A stretch of 64,000 nt of DNA, from NCBI GenBank assembly GCA_001695595.3, contig MBPM02000053.1, positions 310,001 through 374,000 on the forward strand. The letters run 5' to 3'. The translations under genes were made by a program, and so were the position numbers. Positions 24,730 through 35,129 of the stretch are shown piece by piece; the first letter of the stretch is position 1, and each line of letters starts with the position of its first letter. Below the pieces are notes generated by a model. The model saw only the letters and a list, made by a program, of their open reading frames with translations. It was not told where the DNA came from and did not search any database. The DNA is from Plasmopara viticola (Eukaryota; Oomycota; Peronosporomycetes; Peronosporales; Peronosporaceae).

Positions 24730-27400
24730 TCGGCTTGTAGTATAAAATGAAGGCAGGGGGACTTTCCTTTGAGTAATTACCCGCATCACGTAGTTTGTGT
24801 GCAGTCAAATAAAATATGAGCCGTTTTGACTAAATGCCTGTGAAAATGGAGTAAATTGATAATTTGCCCCAGGGTGTGCAAAACAGGCTGGAAAAACTGA
24901 AAGCATTCCTGTGGCACCGAGGCAATGCGAACAGACAATGTCGGAATCGTTTGGGTCGATGACGCCGGTGCTTAAGACGAATGGCTTCCTTCAACCGGAA
25001 TTTTTCTCGGTGGGCACGAGCACATGAAGGTAAGAAAGGAGAGACTTTTTTGCTTTAGGTCGGCGACTATAGTATTTAAATCGTTGCGGACAGAGCAATA
25101 GAGAGTGACTCTGGAATGCAAACTGCATACTGAAGTCTGTCGTTCTTCTTTACCTTATCTGGTTTTTACATATCCTCGAAAAATTCTCGACCAATAAGGT
25201 TTCTTGAATCCCAATGATCATGGGACATCTAAAATTTCTTTTCGTCGGACACTGTACAATCGACTGTCCCTTTGGATTGTGTTGATGGGTAATCACACGC
25301 AATACATTAGTCAAGGCGGCGTCTTCTATGCTCGCTGAGCTGAAGTGCTAGGCGATTTGAGTATTCTTGTTACCCAACCGTGCGTGCTGTGTGCGGTCAG
25401 TCATTCTTACAAGTCACCAAATTGTGATGAAACTGTTTAGGAGCTACGAATTGTGGACGCTGGGATGATCAGCCACACTAGGTGTCAGATACCGTCTTTT
25501 CGGACGGACTTCGCACGGTTCCGTGTATAATATATTTCTTTTGAGGAGGCAGTTCATGTATCTTTGGATACAAATTATAATGTAGGCAGCGCGGGTAAGA
25601 GAAAGCTCTCGAAGAAAGGGATTGTAGACAGTCCGCTTTCCGTTGACGTCAGTTGTGCTGCTAATGAGGAGGGAGTTCTCTGATATACGGCTTAGCGTAT
25701 GAGCATCTGTCAATGTTTTTTCTGAGGTGTTACCCGCATTACAATAGGGGCTGTCCTCTACTTCAAGCGCGCCAAATCTAAAGAAAGTGGAATCACACGG
25801 CCGACCACTTGTCAGGTGTGCTTCGGGGAAACGCCAACATCCATTGGGCGCGAAGTATTTTCTGAGCTAAGTTCTCTCAAATCTATAAGAGGACCAGAAG
25901 ATCGACAGAGCTTAGCCCATACAAATCAGCACCATAATTTGATCAGCATCGAAAACAGCCTGCAGCAGGCTCACGTCCTAAATTTGTTAGGTGAGACAAA
26001 ATTGTTTAGCGTCGTTTGCGATAGTTTCGGTTTAGCATCTGTCGCGTATCATTCTCGATTGATGCAGATGTGAGCGAGTCATCTCATTTTCGTTCAAGAA
26101 GCCAAATAAAGCCCCCCTGCTCCTGACAACTATTAACTTGCCATGAATACACTCTAACAAAGTTCCAAGTGCCTTCTCTGTTTGTAGTTCATTAAGGCGA
26201 TACAACCCTGAAGACGGCGGTAAACACACCTGACTTGTCTTTGATATAAGCAAGACGGTTAATACTCTTCACAATATAGAGTTATGTCTTAAATACAAGC
26301 CTGGCGAATTCAATAAGTCTTTCACGCAGGCTATATTATAACCTAGCTCACATCGACTGAGCTTGATTCTTGATTGGCGAACACATTTGTCTGGCATACA
26401 TAATGGGTGCCATTTAACTCCTCGCAGCGATCGCAAGTGCATCACTATAAGTGAGCAGACAATCGGCTTTATTATTAGATGGATCCAGCAGATCTAACTT
26501 GAGCCCTTGTTGAGGGGCGGGGAAGACAAAGTAAGGCTACTTACAGATGCGGTATAAATAATATATGAATAGTTCAGCACCCGCGCTTTGATGCTTCGTA
26601 CTGGCAAACGTCATACCAGCTATCAAGAATTCACTTTCTGATCTCTACAGTGGTCTACCTAAGGAAGGAGCGTCACACGGAAGAAGCTATTTTGGTGCGA
26701 AACGATACACTGCGTATAATGTGCGATACGGTGGGGAAATTAGCCACAATTTGTCGAGCTTGCCCCTAACGAAGCGTTTCACGCATGTACGGGCTTCACA
26801 CTCTATTATGTAGATGGGCTAGATCATCTTAAGATTTTGTCGGATCTCTAAAGCACAAAGACTTTATAAAATACGGGGTCGAAGTTAATGAGTCATAAAT
26901 GTAGGACATAATGTTTGGACTCTACGAAGAGTCAGCTGGATATTACGGCGTGAGATGCGATTGCGCCCGGCCACATAAAAACAAAAGGACTTTTTCTCAA
27001 AAAGAAGAGGGGAGAGTATTTGTATCCTCTTATTGATGAAGATCAGATACTAAATTCTACCGCTAGAACGGTAAGCTTGTTGGTTTCCAACCAATTAAAA
27101 CATCGCTTCGTCGTACCTCTTACAACTTTGGCAAGGCGTGGGTAGGTGAACCCCATCAGACATCATAACGCGATGTCGACTCTCGCAGCACTTTGTGTGA
27201 GGCATCCCAAGAGGTAATAACACTTTAAGGCCTTCAATTCTCACATGAATTATTTGGTGCTCTTATGTCTTTTTGAAATGGTGTCCCGATGCTTAATGTT
27301 CAATTGAGGTGGTCCATTGGCTAGGAGGCTAAAACCCTCTCAAAAAGGCAACCCTCTTTTCGCTCAATTTGTAGCAGAAATATACTGGTCGAATATCCAT
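24730..27400 (-). repeat. repeat X: inverted, internally shorter copy of Y (35130-39690)
   Basis: The reverse complement aligns collinearly to Y over its whole length with many substitutions. Landmarks include TGTGGCTGATCATCCCA, TTCGTAGCTCCTAAACA, CTCATACGCTAAGCC, GAGAACTTAGCTCAGA, GTGATGCACTTGCGATCGCT, CAAGCTCAGTCGATGTGAGC and ATGCCTCACACAAA. X lacks ~1.8 kb present in Y (about 36826-38660). Its minus-strand open frames (e.g. 25713-25444, 26253-26032) are broken and unrecognised. It is probably an old, large transposable element of unknown class. Confidence 0.8.
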
Positions 27401-27708
27401 AATGGCTTGAGGAAGTTGGCCCACTATTGAAGCCGGAAGGTTTATCGTTCGACACACATATTCATTTTGACAAAAAGAGTTCTATTCACCTTTGCTTGTG
27501 TGTATCAGTGCGCCAGACAAATAAAATTGGAAAGTTAAGCAGCTGTGTACCTAAGACTATAAATGCATAAATGTGTCCTGGCATGATTTTTTTCGTGTGG
27601 TGACGAAACAATTACCACATATTAGGCGAAAGTACGGTATTATAGAGAAATTTACTGAAAAGCAGTTTTAGAGACGCACTTGATCTACAATTTTTTTTTA
27701 ATGAACAT
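27401..27708. other. gene-free stretch before retroposon C
   Basis: A/T-rich sequence with no gene or clear repeat, between the end of X and the retroposon C target site. Confidence 0.5.
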
Positions 27709-28058
27709 ATAACTGATTCATTTTCGGAAAAGGTTGGGGTGACGCCCTCCTTCCAAGCGCGGGGGCTAAATGCTCGCGCGCTTCGGGCTGGTGCTCTCGG
27801 GCATCTGCAGGTCTCTAACGAGTCTCACCCTCGACGCGACGGTCTCCAGCACTAGGGCGCCACCTGGGCTCTTACCAAGTCAGAACTACACAAAATAATG
27901 GAAGACCCTCACGGCCTCGGTGCTGGCTGCACTGCCCGCCGAACGAGACCCGACGTATGCGGACACCACTCTATGCCGTGGACTAGCCATAGAGCCTAGC
28001 ACGTGCATAACTTGGCAACGCGATAACGTAATACAATACAATACAAATAACTGATTCA
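27709..28058 (+). mobile_element. ~326-bp retroposon, copy C, with 12-bp target-site duplication, at the INV2 promoter
   Basis: The body is 27721-28046 in the orientation starting TTTTCGGAAAAGG and ending (ATACA)n. It is bounded by the exact direct repeat ATAACTGATTCA at 27709-27720 and 28047-28058. This is the hallmark of target-primed retrotransposition. The right boundary lies 10 bp from the conserved promoter block and about 50 bp from the initiator of INV2, so the element replaces whatever lay further upstream. Confidence 0.88.
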
Positions 28059-28067
28059 AATTATTTT

Positions 28068-28096
28068 GCTCCGTATATGTATCTGACCCGGATCAG
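28068..28096 (+). promoter_or_regulatory. conserved upstream block of INV2 (shared with INV3)
   Basis: A 29-bp block beginning GCTCCGTA and ending TGACCCGGATCAG. It matches the INV3 block (42367-42395) at all but four positions, with no gap and at similar distance from the start codon. Nearby spacer sequence is less conserved, so this may be a transcription factor site or just recent common ancestry. It is partly retained in INV1. Confidence 0.5.
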
Positions 28097-28105
28097 CCAA
28101 GCTCA

Positions 28106-28122
28106 TCATTTCAAAATTTACC
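28106..28122 (+). promoter_or_regulatory. oomycete-type initiator of INV2
   Basis: TCATTTCAAAATTTACC matches the TCATTYY..AWTTT pattern, 35 bases upstream of ATG 28141. The GCTCA just before it also resembles the 5' part of the oomycete consensus. Confidence 0.65.
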
Positions 28123-28140
28123 TTGCAGCCTTCGCCGATA

Positions 28141-29988
28141 ATGAAAGCATTTCCGAGTATCCTAGGCCTAAGCGTCGGGATCTCCACCGTCGTCTTAAGC
28201 TCACTAATGGTTCGATCTCAAGAGGTCATTGAAGCCAAGCCCGGTACTTCTCTGTTTGAACAGTTTCGCCCGGTCTACCACTTTCTCGCTCGAGAAAAGT
28301 GGATGAATGACCCCTGTGCGCCATACTACGACGAAGCCACGGGTTTGTACCACATGTTCTACCAGCTCAATCCGACATCGACGATCTGGGGCAACATGAC
28401 GTGGGGCCACGCTGTATCAAAAAATCAAGTGACGTGGAAAGATCTTCCGAACGCACTAAACCCGATCGCGGGCAAGTGGGACAATCTCGGAATCTTTTCG
28501 GGTTTTGCTATGACTAATGCTATCGATGACAAGAACACGGTGTTTTACACGGGTGTTAATGTTCTCCCTATCAGTCAAAAGCAAAATTACCTCTTCGGTG
28601 AGCACGTCATGTATGCCACGACGGACGATGGTGGCAAGACCTGGCAAAAGGGAAGTGAGCCACTAATTGAGTTGCCACCCGAAGGTCTCATCGTGACTGG
28701 CTGGCGTGATCCGATGCCATTTCACTCACAGTCTTTGGACGCACACTATGGCTACAACGTTTCTGAGGGTAGCAACTACCTCATTCTGGCCGGTGGTGTC
28801 GTTGACGCTGGTCCTCGTGTGTTCCTTTACCACGCTCAGGATTATATTAATTGGAAATACAAGGGCTTTCTGCTTGCACCAAAGGCAGACACAAAGTTCT
28901 CTTCGAACAGTGAGAGCTGGGGTTTTAACTTTGAGACTACAATTTACCGAGAAATGGTAGACGAAGATGGCGAACTTCACAACGTCATGCTACTTTGTGC
29001 AGAAAGAGAGTACGCGATGTGGGCTACTGGTTCACTCTTCAGTCACAGCGTTTATCAGGACGACGCCGACGCAGGTCTGTTTACTCCAATCATGGTAGGC
29101 GTATCGGACCGCAGCGATTGGTACGCTAACAGCATCTACACTGACAAAGATGGTAAGAATGTTGTGATTGGTTGGATTACCGAAGACAATAACTTTACCA
29201 CGGGACAACCCCAAGGGTGGAATGGGATGCTCTCTATACCTCGCGAGGTAGGCATTATCATTCTCCGTGGCATTTATGATATCGAGGAGCATTTGGTCGG
29301 CAAGGGAAACTGGATCGTTTCAGACACAAAAGACGTCGTTTGCTTTGACGGCTCGATCAAAACGAGCAAGACAATCAAGACTTTAAGCATCAAGCCGCTG
29401 AGTAACCTACAGCTGCTACGCAATAAAAATTCGTACGAACACGTAAAAAAAGTGTCGATCAAAGCTTCATCAAAAGTGTTAAAGTCGGCAGATACTTCGT
29501 TTGAACTGAAGGCTGAGGTGTCGGACTTTGAACGTGGCAGCAAGGTGGGTTTTGAGGTTCGGCGCAGTTCCTATGGCGACGAAGTGACAACTATCGTGTA
29601 CGACGACTCTGAGAAAAAGGTGATTATTGATCGCTCTTACAGCTCGACAGCTGATTGTCCAATGTTTACTGATTATGAAGTCAAGCCGAACACCGACGCT
29701 GTGTGGGGCCATTTCTACCTTTATGACTTGTTCTCGGGCGTGAAGCAAAACGACGTGTGCAAATCCACTCGCGAAACATTACGTTTCCATGTGTTTGTAG
29801 ATGTGTCGAGTGTTGAAGTGTTTGTGAATGATCGTTTCTCGCTGTCGGCACGCATATACCCGTGTGCCACTCAGACCGAATCCGATGGCATTGCGTTGGT
29901 GGCTTCTGGTCACGCTACATTCGAAAAAGTTCAAGTGTGGACGGAACCCAAGCATGCATGGCCCAAGACACGTAACGTGTCGACATGA
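28141..29988 (+). CDS. INV2: secreted GH32 invertase (beta-fructofuranosidase)
   Basis: A 615-residue GH32 protein paralogous to INV1. It has a signal peptide with a Lys after Met and a hydrophobic core up to about residue 24. The catalytic residues are D57 (WMNDPC), D190 (WRDP) and E265 (NFET), followed by the C-terminal beta-sandwich. Differences from INV1 cluster in the catalytic half: INV2 has ISQKQNY where INV1 has INWKLDY, has lost three residues in the EREYAMW loop, and has a shorter Asp/Ala run near residue 310. The last ~185 codons are almost identical to INV1 even at silent sites. ATG 28141 is used; the frame continues upstream only to a TTG at 28123, between the initiator and the ATG. 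About 130 bp of 3' flank is also shared with INV1. Likely role: extracellular sucrose cleavage. Confidence 0.93.
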   Translation: MKAFPSILGLSVGISTVVLSSLMVRSQEVIEAKPGTSLFEQFRPVYHFLAREKWMNDPCAPYYDEATGLYHMFYQLNPTSTIWGNMTWGHAVSKNQVTWKDLPNALNPIAGKWDNLGIFSGFAMTNAIDDKNTVFYTGVNVLPISQKQNYLFGEHVMYATTDDGGKTWQKGSEPLIELPPEGLIVTGWRDPMPFHSQSLDAHYGYNVSEGSNYLILAGGVVDAGPRVFLYHAQDYINWKYKGFLLAPKADTKFSSNSESWGFNFETTIYREMVDEDGELHNVMLLCAEREYAMWATGSLFSHSVYQDDADAGLFTPIMVGVSDRSDWYANSIYTDKDGKNVVIGWITEDNNFTTGQPQGWNGMLSIPREVGIIILRGIYDIEEHLVGKGNWIVSDTKDVVCFDGSIKTSKTIKTLSIKPLSNLQLLRNKNSYEHVKKVSIKASSKVLKSADTSFELKAEVSDFERGSKVGFEVRRSSYGDEVTTIVYDDSEKKVIIDRSYSSTADCPMFTDYEVKPNTDAVWGHFYLYDLFSGVKQNDVCKSTRETLRFHVFVDVSSVEVFVNDRFSLSARIYPCATQTESDGIALVASGHATFEKVQVWTEPKHAWPKTRNVST

Positions 29989-30139
29989 TAAGCGATTGAT
30001 GCCATGTAGTTACGCTGAAATTGGAGGTGACAGAAAATTGATATTGGTACTAATAATCGTCTGATCTCTACCATTCCAACAGTATTAATCGCTTTCAGGT
30101 ATGAAATATAATTTTTTTAAAATTAAAACACAAATTAGA

Positions 30140-30431
30140 CTGCACTTTCATTGTATTGTATTGTATTACGTTATCGCGTTGCCAAGTTATGCACGTGCTA
30201 GGCTCTATGGCTAGTCCACGGCATAGAGTGGTGTCCGCATACGTCGGGTCTCGTTCGGCGGGCAGTGCAGCCAGCACCGAGGCCGTGAGGGTCTTCCATT
30301 ATTTTGTGTAGTTCTGACTTGGTAAGAGCCCAGGTGGCGCCCTGGTGCTGGAGACCGTCGCGTCGAGGGTGAGACTCGTTAGAGACCTGCAGATGCCCGA
30401 AGCGCGCGAGCATTTAGCCCTGCACTTTCAT
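30140..30431 (-). mobile_element. retroposon copy D, 5'-truncated, with 12-bp target-site duplication
   Basis: The body (about 30152-30419) is flanked by the exact repeat CTGCACTTTCAT at 30140-30151 and 30420-30431. On its own strand (minus) the first ~45 bases of the unit are missing, a 5' truncation typical of non-LTR retrotransposition. A further 14-base internal deletion lies between two GCCCGA repeats. It starts ~160 bp after the INV2 stop. Confidence 0.88.
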
Positions 30432-30639
30432 ATTTGAAATATTCGACTAAATATTAAAAGCAGGAGTATTTTATAAGAAAGGAAAGCTTGATACTCAGTA
30501 ACCATTTCCCTCCAAATAAAAGTTAAGTTGATTGGCTTTCATGACTTCTGATTGGTTGAACGATTAATTCTTGAATTCATGCCACACCGCTCACACTAAA
30601 CTCCAAAACTACTTCTTCCACGCTCATAAACGCGACTTT

Positions 30640-32950
30640 TCACGCAACCTTGCCGTGTTCCTCCGCGTCAAGATCAGCCATAAACGCCGTGGAACCTATT
30701 GCCGAGCTTGTCTTCGACAGGATTGACGATGCTCGTAAAACTTCGAACGCAGAGCTCAAAAAACACATCGTAGGCCTCAAACATTACAAGTTCATTGGCA
30801 ACAACCTCGACCCAGAGACGCTGCTTACCAAAAAAGCAAAGCTCGTTTGCTCTGGCAATAATATGATACCTGACTAGAAGCAGAAGGACGTCAACGTATC
30901 AGACCTAGCCGCGGCACCGGCTGCCAATATTCCGTCGACATCATCAAACATCAGGATGACACCACGACGTGGGCTGTGGAAGTCACATACGATGAGAACA
31001 TCCAACAAATGTTTAAGAACCCGAATGTACACCCTGCTGGCCGCAACTTCAATTCAGGGCAACACGACAAAGATTTAGCTGGGCTGAGGCTTGGCAATAA
31101 GACAAAGCGCATTGCGGCCAGCATAGCCTTCGCTGTGACGCGACATAAACAACATACGACGCAAAAAATAGCTTCCTAGCGGAACCTACACCGTTAAAAG
31201 CCTTACTGAATAATCTTGAATCATCGTCAGCGTTATTCACGCAACCCGATAGCGATCAACTGCTGACACACCTGCTCATTATAGCACCAACGGCAAGGAA
31301 GATCTTTCAGCGATACACGGCAGGACGTGTATGGTAAACTGACGCCGCCTACATAACCAACAACTATCGATATCCTTGCTGCATATTGTCGAAGTAACTT
31401 CCACCAACCAAACATTTACATTTGTCTACTGCTTTGTGCGAGCCGAGAAGGAGGACGATAATGTCTTAGCGACAAGGCATATTCAAAACATCTTTGCAGA
31501 ATATGGCACAAGGACTGGCGATGGCATTGTATTTGCTACTGACCGAGAATTTGCGCTGATTGATACCCTTACGGCTATATTTTCTGCATCGCATCGATTT
31601 TTCTGTAGATGGCACATCAACAAGAACATCAAATGCAAAGTTCGCAGGCATTTCCGGAATATCAAGGCATACAAACCCTGGCAAAAGAGATTAGATCGGT
31701 TGGTGACAACATCCGATGTTGATACTTACAAATTCCGACTTTCAGCTCTACGACAAAAATGTCTTCGCCGGCAGTATTGCGATACGTGGAGAATGCTCGG
31801 TTGACGTTGAAAGAAGCTGCTACATGCGAGGTGTTAGGCATCTTGATTACTACACGACGTCACAGAGAGAATCGAGCTATGAATTTTTAAAGCGTTGACA
31901 TGTTTCCTCGGCTGGTAATCTCCTCGCGGTTGACGTTGTTCTCCAGCTCGTATGTCAGGCTCTGCTAGCAGGAATTCGGCAGCAGGATGGTGTCGATTGT
32001 CAGACCGCAAATTTGAAATGTGTCTTAATATTTGGCAAAGTCATCACGAAGATATCAGTAGCCAGATTGAGATCTGCATACCAGCAAATTCGACGCCACT
32101 TTGAGGTACTTGTTATTGTGGGAACAGTAAGACAATGATGACGAGGATGAGGACGAGGGCGAGGGTGCTGAGGGTGCCGAGGGAGATGATGCACCACTTG
32201 ATGCCAATGCCGTAGTCCCAAGAGCTGATGGAGCAGAACATCGACTTTACTAGCGCATCTTCCCGCCATCCATTAGCCATCCTTGCAGGCATGAGCTGCG
32301 GAGCTCGCGAGCCATTACCATCGATGAATTTGACATACGTCGGTGGTTAATGCAGCCATTAAAGGCAGCAGAAGCAGCGTTAGCATCGTTGACGTTAAAG
32401 CAAGAAATTGTAGCAGCAGTCAAAACGATTTCTGAGGAACCTGAACATGGCTTTAAACATCGCAAACGGGTAGTTCATGCACATCTAGCAAGGATTCAGA
32501 CGATCGGATCCTCGACCCTGTCAGAATTCGCGGTTTTGGAAGACATAGTGGCGCCGAGAACCGCAACACAAAAAGCAACACCACACAGCGTAATCTCTCC
32601 CAGTTTGAGCACGTTGAGAATGCGCTAGGGAAAATTTCAAATAGAGGACGACGCTGCAAATATTGCCGACAACAGGGTCATAGGTTTTGCACATGAAACA
32701 AACCAACGGTAGCATTGCAATAGCAAGGGCATTGTTACCGCAACGACAAGGGGTAGCAAAGGCATTCTACCTACATCACTTACGGCAGCATCGGCATCAA
32801 ACGAATCCTTATAGCTACCATTTGCTGCTCCATCGCAAGTAGACGTAGATGCAACGCCATTTGTATGGGACGATCTGACGGAGGCAGGTCTGTAAGCGAT
32901 GGATTTTGAGCAAGATGATGCCGGCACCGATGCTGTTTAGATGCGTGTTG
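30640..32950 (+). pseudogene. decayed MULE (Mutator-like) transposase
   Basis: Successive frames carry parts of a Mutator-superfamily transposase, broken by several frameshifts and stops. At 30650-31176 there are pieces of an N-terminal DNA-binding region with TWAVEV and a Cys/His pattern like FAR1/FLYWCH domains. At 31376-31801 lies the catalytic core: TSTNQTFTF, RAEKED, DREFALIDTL (Asp codon at 31541) and CRWHINKNI from 31604, the classic MULE signature. After an acidic stretch near 32.13-32.19 kb, a C-terminal region ends with a zinc-knuckle-like CKYCRQQGHRFC at 32655-32690. The terminal inverted repeats were not identified. Clearly inactive. Confidence 0.85.
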
Positions 32951-35129
32951 TAACATTACGATGTACAAGTTCCGATGTACAAGCAAAGTTTCTCTCAGCT
33001 ATTAAATAAAACATTGCATGCGCGTTAAATGTATGACAGTCCCTCGTAATTAAATAATAAATTTTATTGCGGTAAAGAGGACGTTGATATCAAAGCCAAT
33101 GTCAACTTTGATGACTTCACGCATATGCTATGCAGAATGTTTATAACACTTTCACAAACTTTATAGCTAGTATGTGACATGTATATCTCTCATGCAGAAC
33201 TCATTTCAGGGCTCTATACAAAAAAGTGGGCTGTGGTCTGTTAGCCAAAAAAGGTGGCTGCGTGTCAAATCCCAAAATCTATCACTTTTTCTTCTAGTCT
33301 TCATTCTTGCTTGTTCGGGGTCTCTCAATTGAACTGGCCACAATAATGGTAGACCTTGCAGAGGCGCAAGCCGTGCGAACGCTTTATTTGCGTACGGCAC
33401 GAAGACAGTTTGGAGTTGAGATATGTTGTAACGAAGTGTTGTGTACAATAATGTGGATGGAGAACTCCTCGAAGAGAAGCTGGTGCAGCATAAAACAAGG
33501 CCTTGAGCAGTCACGATAACTTAAAAGCAGCAGATATAACCCGGGATGCATGCGAGTAAAACCACACAGAAAGCTAAAATAGTGAGACATGCCGCGACAG
33601 AAGCTGTTTGACTGGTGTCAGCTATATTTTTAATCTTGAGCAAGAAATTGAGACAAAATAATGCAGTACTTTGCACAGAGGAGGCGCAAAAAGAGATTTA
33701 CGATTCAAACGGTTCTACATCTCTTGTTTCAGGAAAAATTGCGTGAGCAATAACCTGCAAAGTTATGACTAATTTATTCAGTGAAATATTTATCGTACCT
33801 ATGATCATGATTAACTACTATATAATTAAAGAAGGAACTTTGTCCATTTCAGTGTCATTCGAGATACACTAGCATGCAAATCAGTCAGGTACAGTACAAG
33901 AAGCTACCATTCGTTAAAGGCCATTTGTTCCAGGCACGGTTCCTGAGTTGCGCCAGTAGCCACCAAATGTTTGAGGCTTTTTCGATAAAAAGCCAGCTTT
34001 TGCCACAAAAGGTCCGCTTTGCCCGTATCATTCTAAATGAGCGCTACCCATCGCTATTTGTCTTTAACTTTGAAGCTCAATTTGGTCGTAGCGATGATCA
34101 AACAGACAGTCGGTCGTGTCATTTCATGATGACCAAAGCAACGCCGAAGACGATTCTGATTTTCATGGATACCACCTTATCAAATATGGCCTTTGTGTCT
34201 ATGGCTACGCAGGTGCCGTAATCAGTGATCCCCCATGCGTTTGCTCTTCAGAAAGGTCTTTCAATCTTTTAACGGTGTAAGCGAATTGCTTATTTAACAC
34301 ATAGACGTAGAGAATTTTGCTTTAGGTGGTTAAATTGAGTTTGTTACACCTATATTTATGTCGGATGAGGTAGTGCCTTCGTAAGCTTGACATTTAGTCT
34401 TACTACTGTTGGGATAAGTCTTGAGCGATGAAAAAGTTTGACCATCCTTGTCATTCAGCGAATTTGTTCGCAGCATCGTAATATCTGACCTAGAAGACGT
34501 CTGTGGACAACTTTCAGATCATTTCAGAAAACAAATCAACTTAAACACAATCTATCACTGAGCGAGAAAGTGCAACCAGGAGACAGCTTATTTCAAGATA
34601 TCTTAGCACTAGAATCGTAATTTGAGAAAGCTGGTATATTCCACCTCAGCGCGCGGTAGAAAGACCGTGACTTACGCATAAAGTTCTGGCTTGTTTCTGA
34701 TTTCAAAATTGTAAGAGCCGTTGAGTAGACCGTTAAGAAAATTCACGAGTCTTGTTAATTGAGATAATTACACCTCCATACAAAACTCTTGGCACCCATA
34801 AAAGCGCCTTTTCTTTACGTCGCTTTCTATATATACCGCAGACTTTGGCGGTCAAAAATCAACAGGAGACCTCAGCCTTGCGCCGTATTAATGAGAAGCA
34901 GCAGCATTTGCCCCCTTAGTCCATGTCCTTTATTTGCGTTTTGGGACGGACCTGGTGGTCGAGCTGCGGCTTCTTCCGGACGACACTGGACCCAAAAGAA
35001 CATTTATAGAATTAGACCGCTTTGGCCATGTAAGCACCATGGTTTTTTTACCACCTTTTCAGTGCGAGGTCTCTTAAGTGTGCTGAAATGCCTCCTCTCT
35101 TCATTGCAGTACTTGGTTGGGCTGGTCAC
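32951..35129. other. gene-free stretch between MULE and repeat Y
   Basis: No supportable gene. Open frames of 100-118 codons (33206-33514 minus, 33874-34221 plus, 34789-35145 plus) have no recognised domain or signal peptide. It is probably eroded transposon sequence. Confidence 0.55.

Noticed and set aside
28123..28140. Six-codon upstream extension of INV2
   Set aside because: It starts at a TTG; the ATG at 28141 aligns with the INV3 start.
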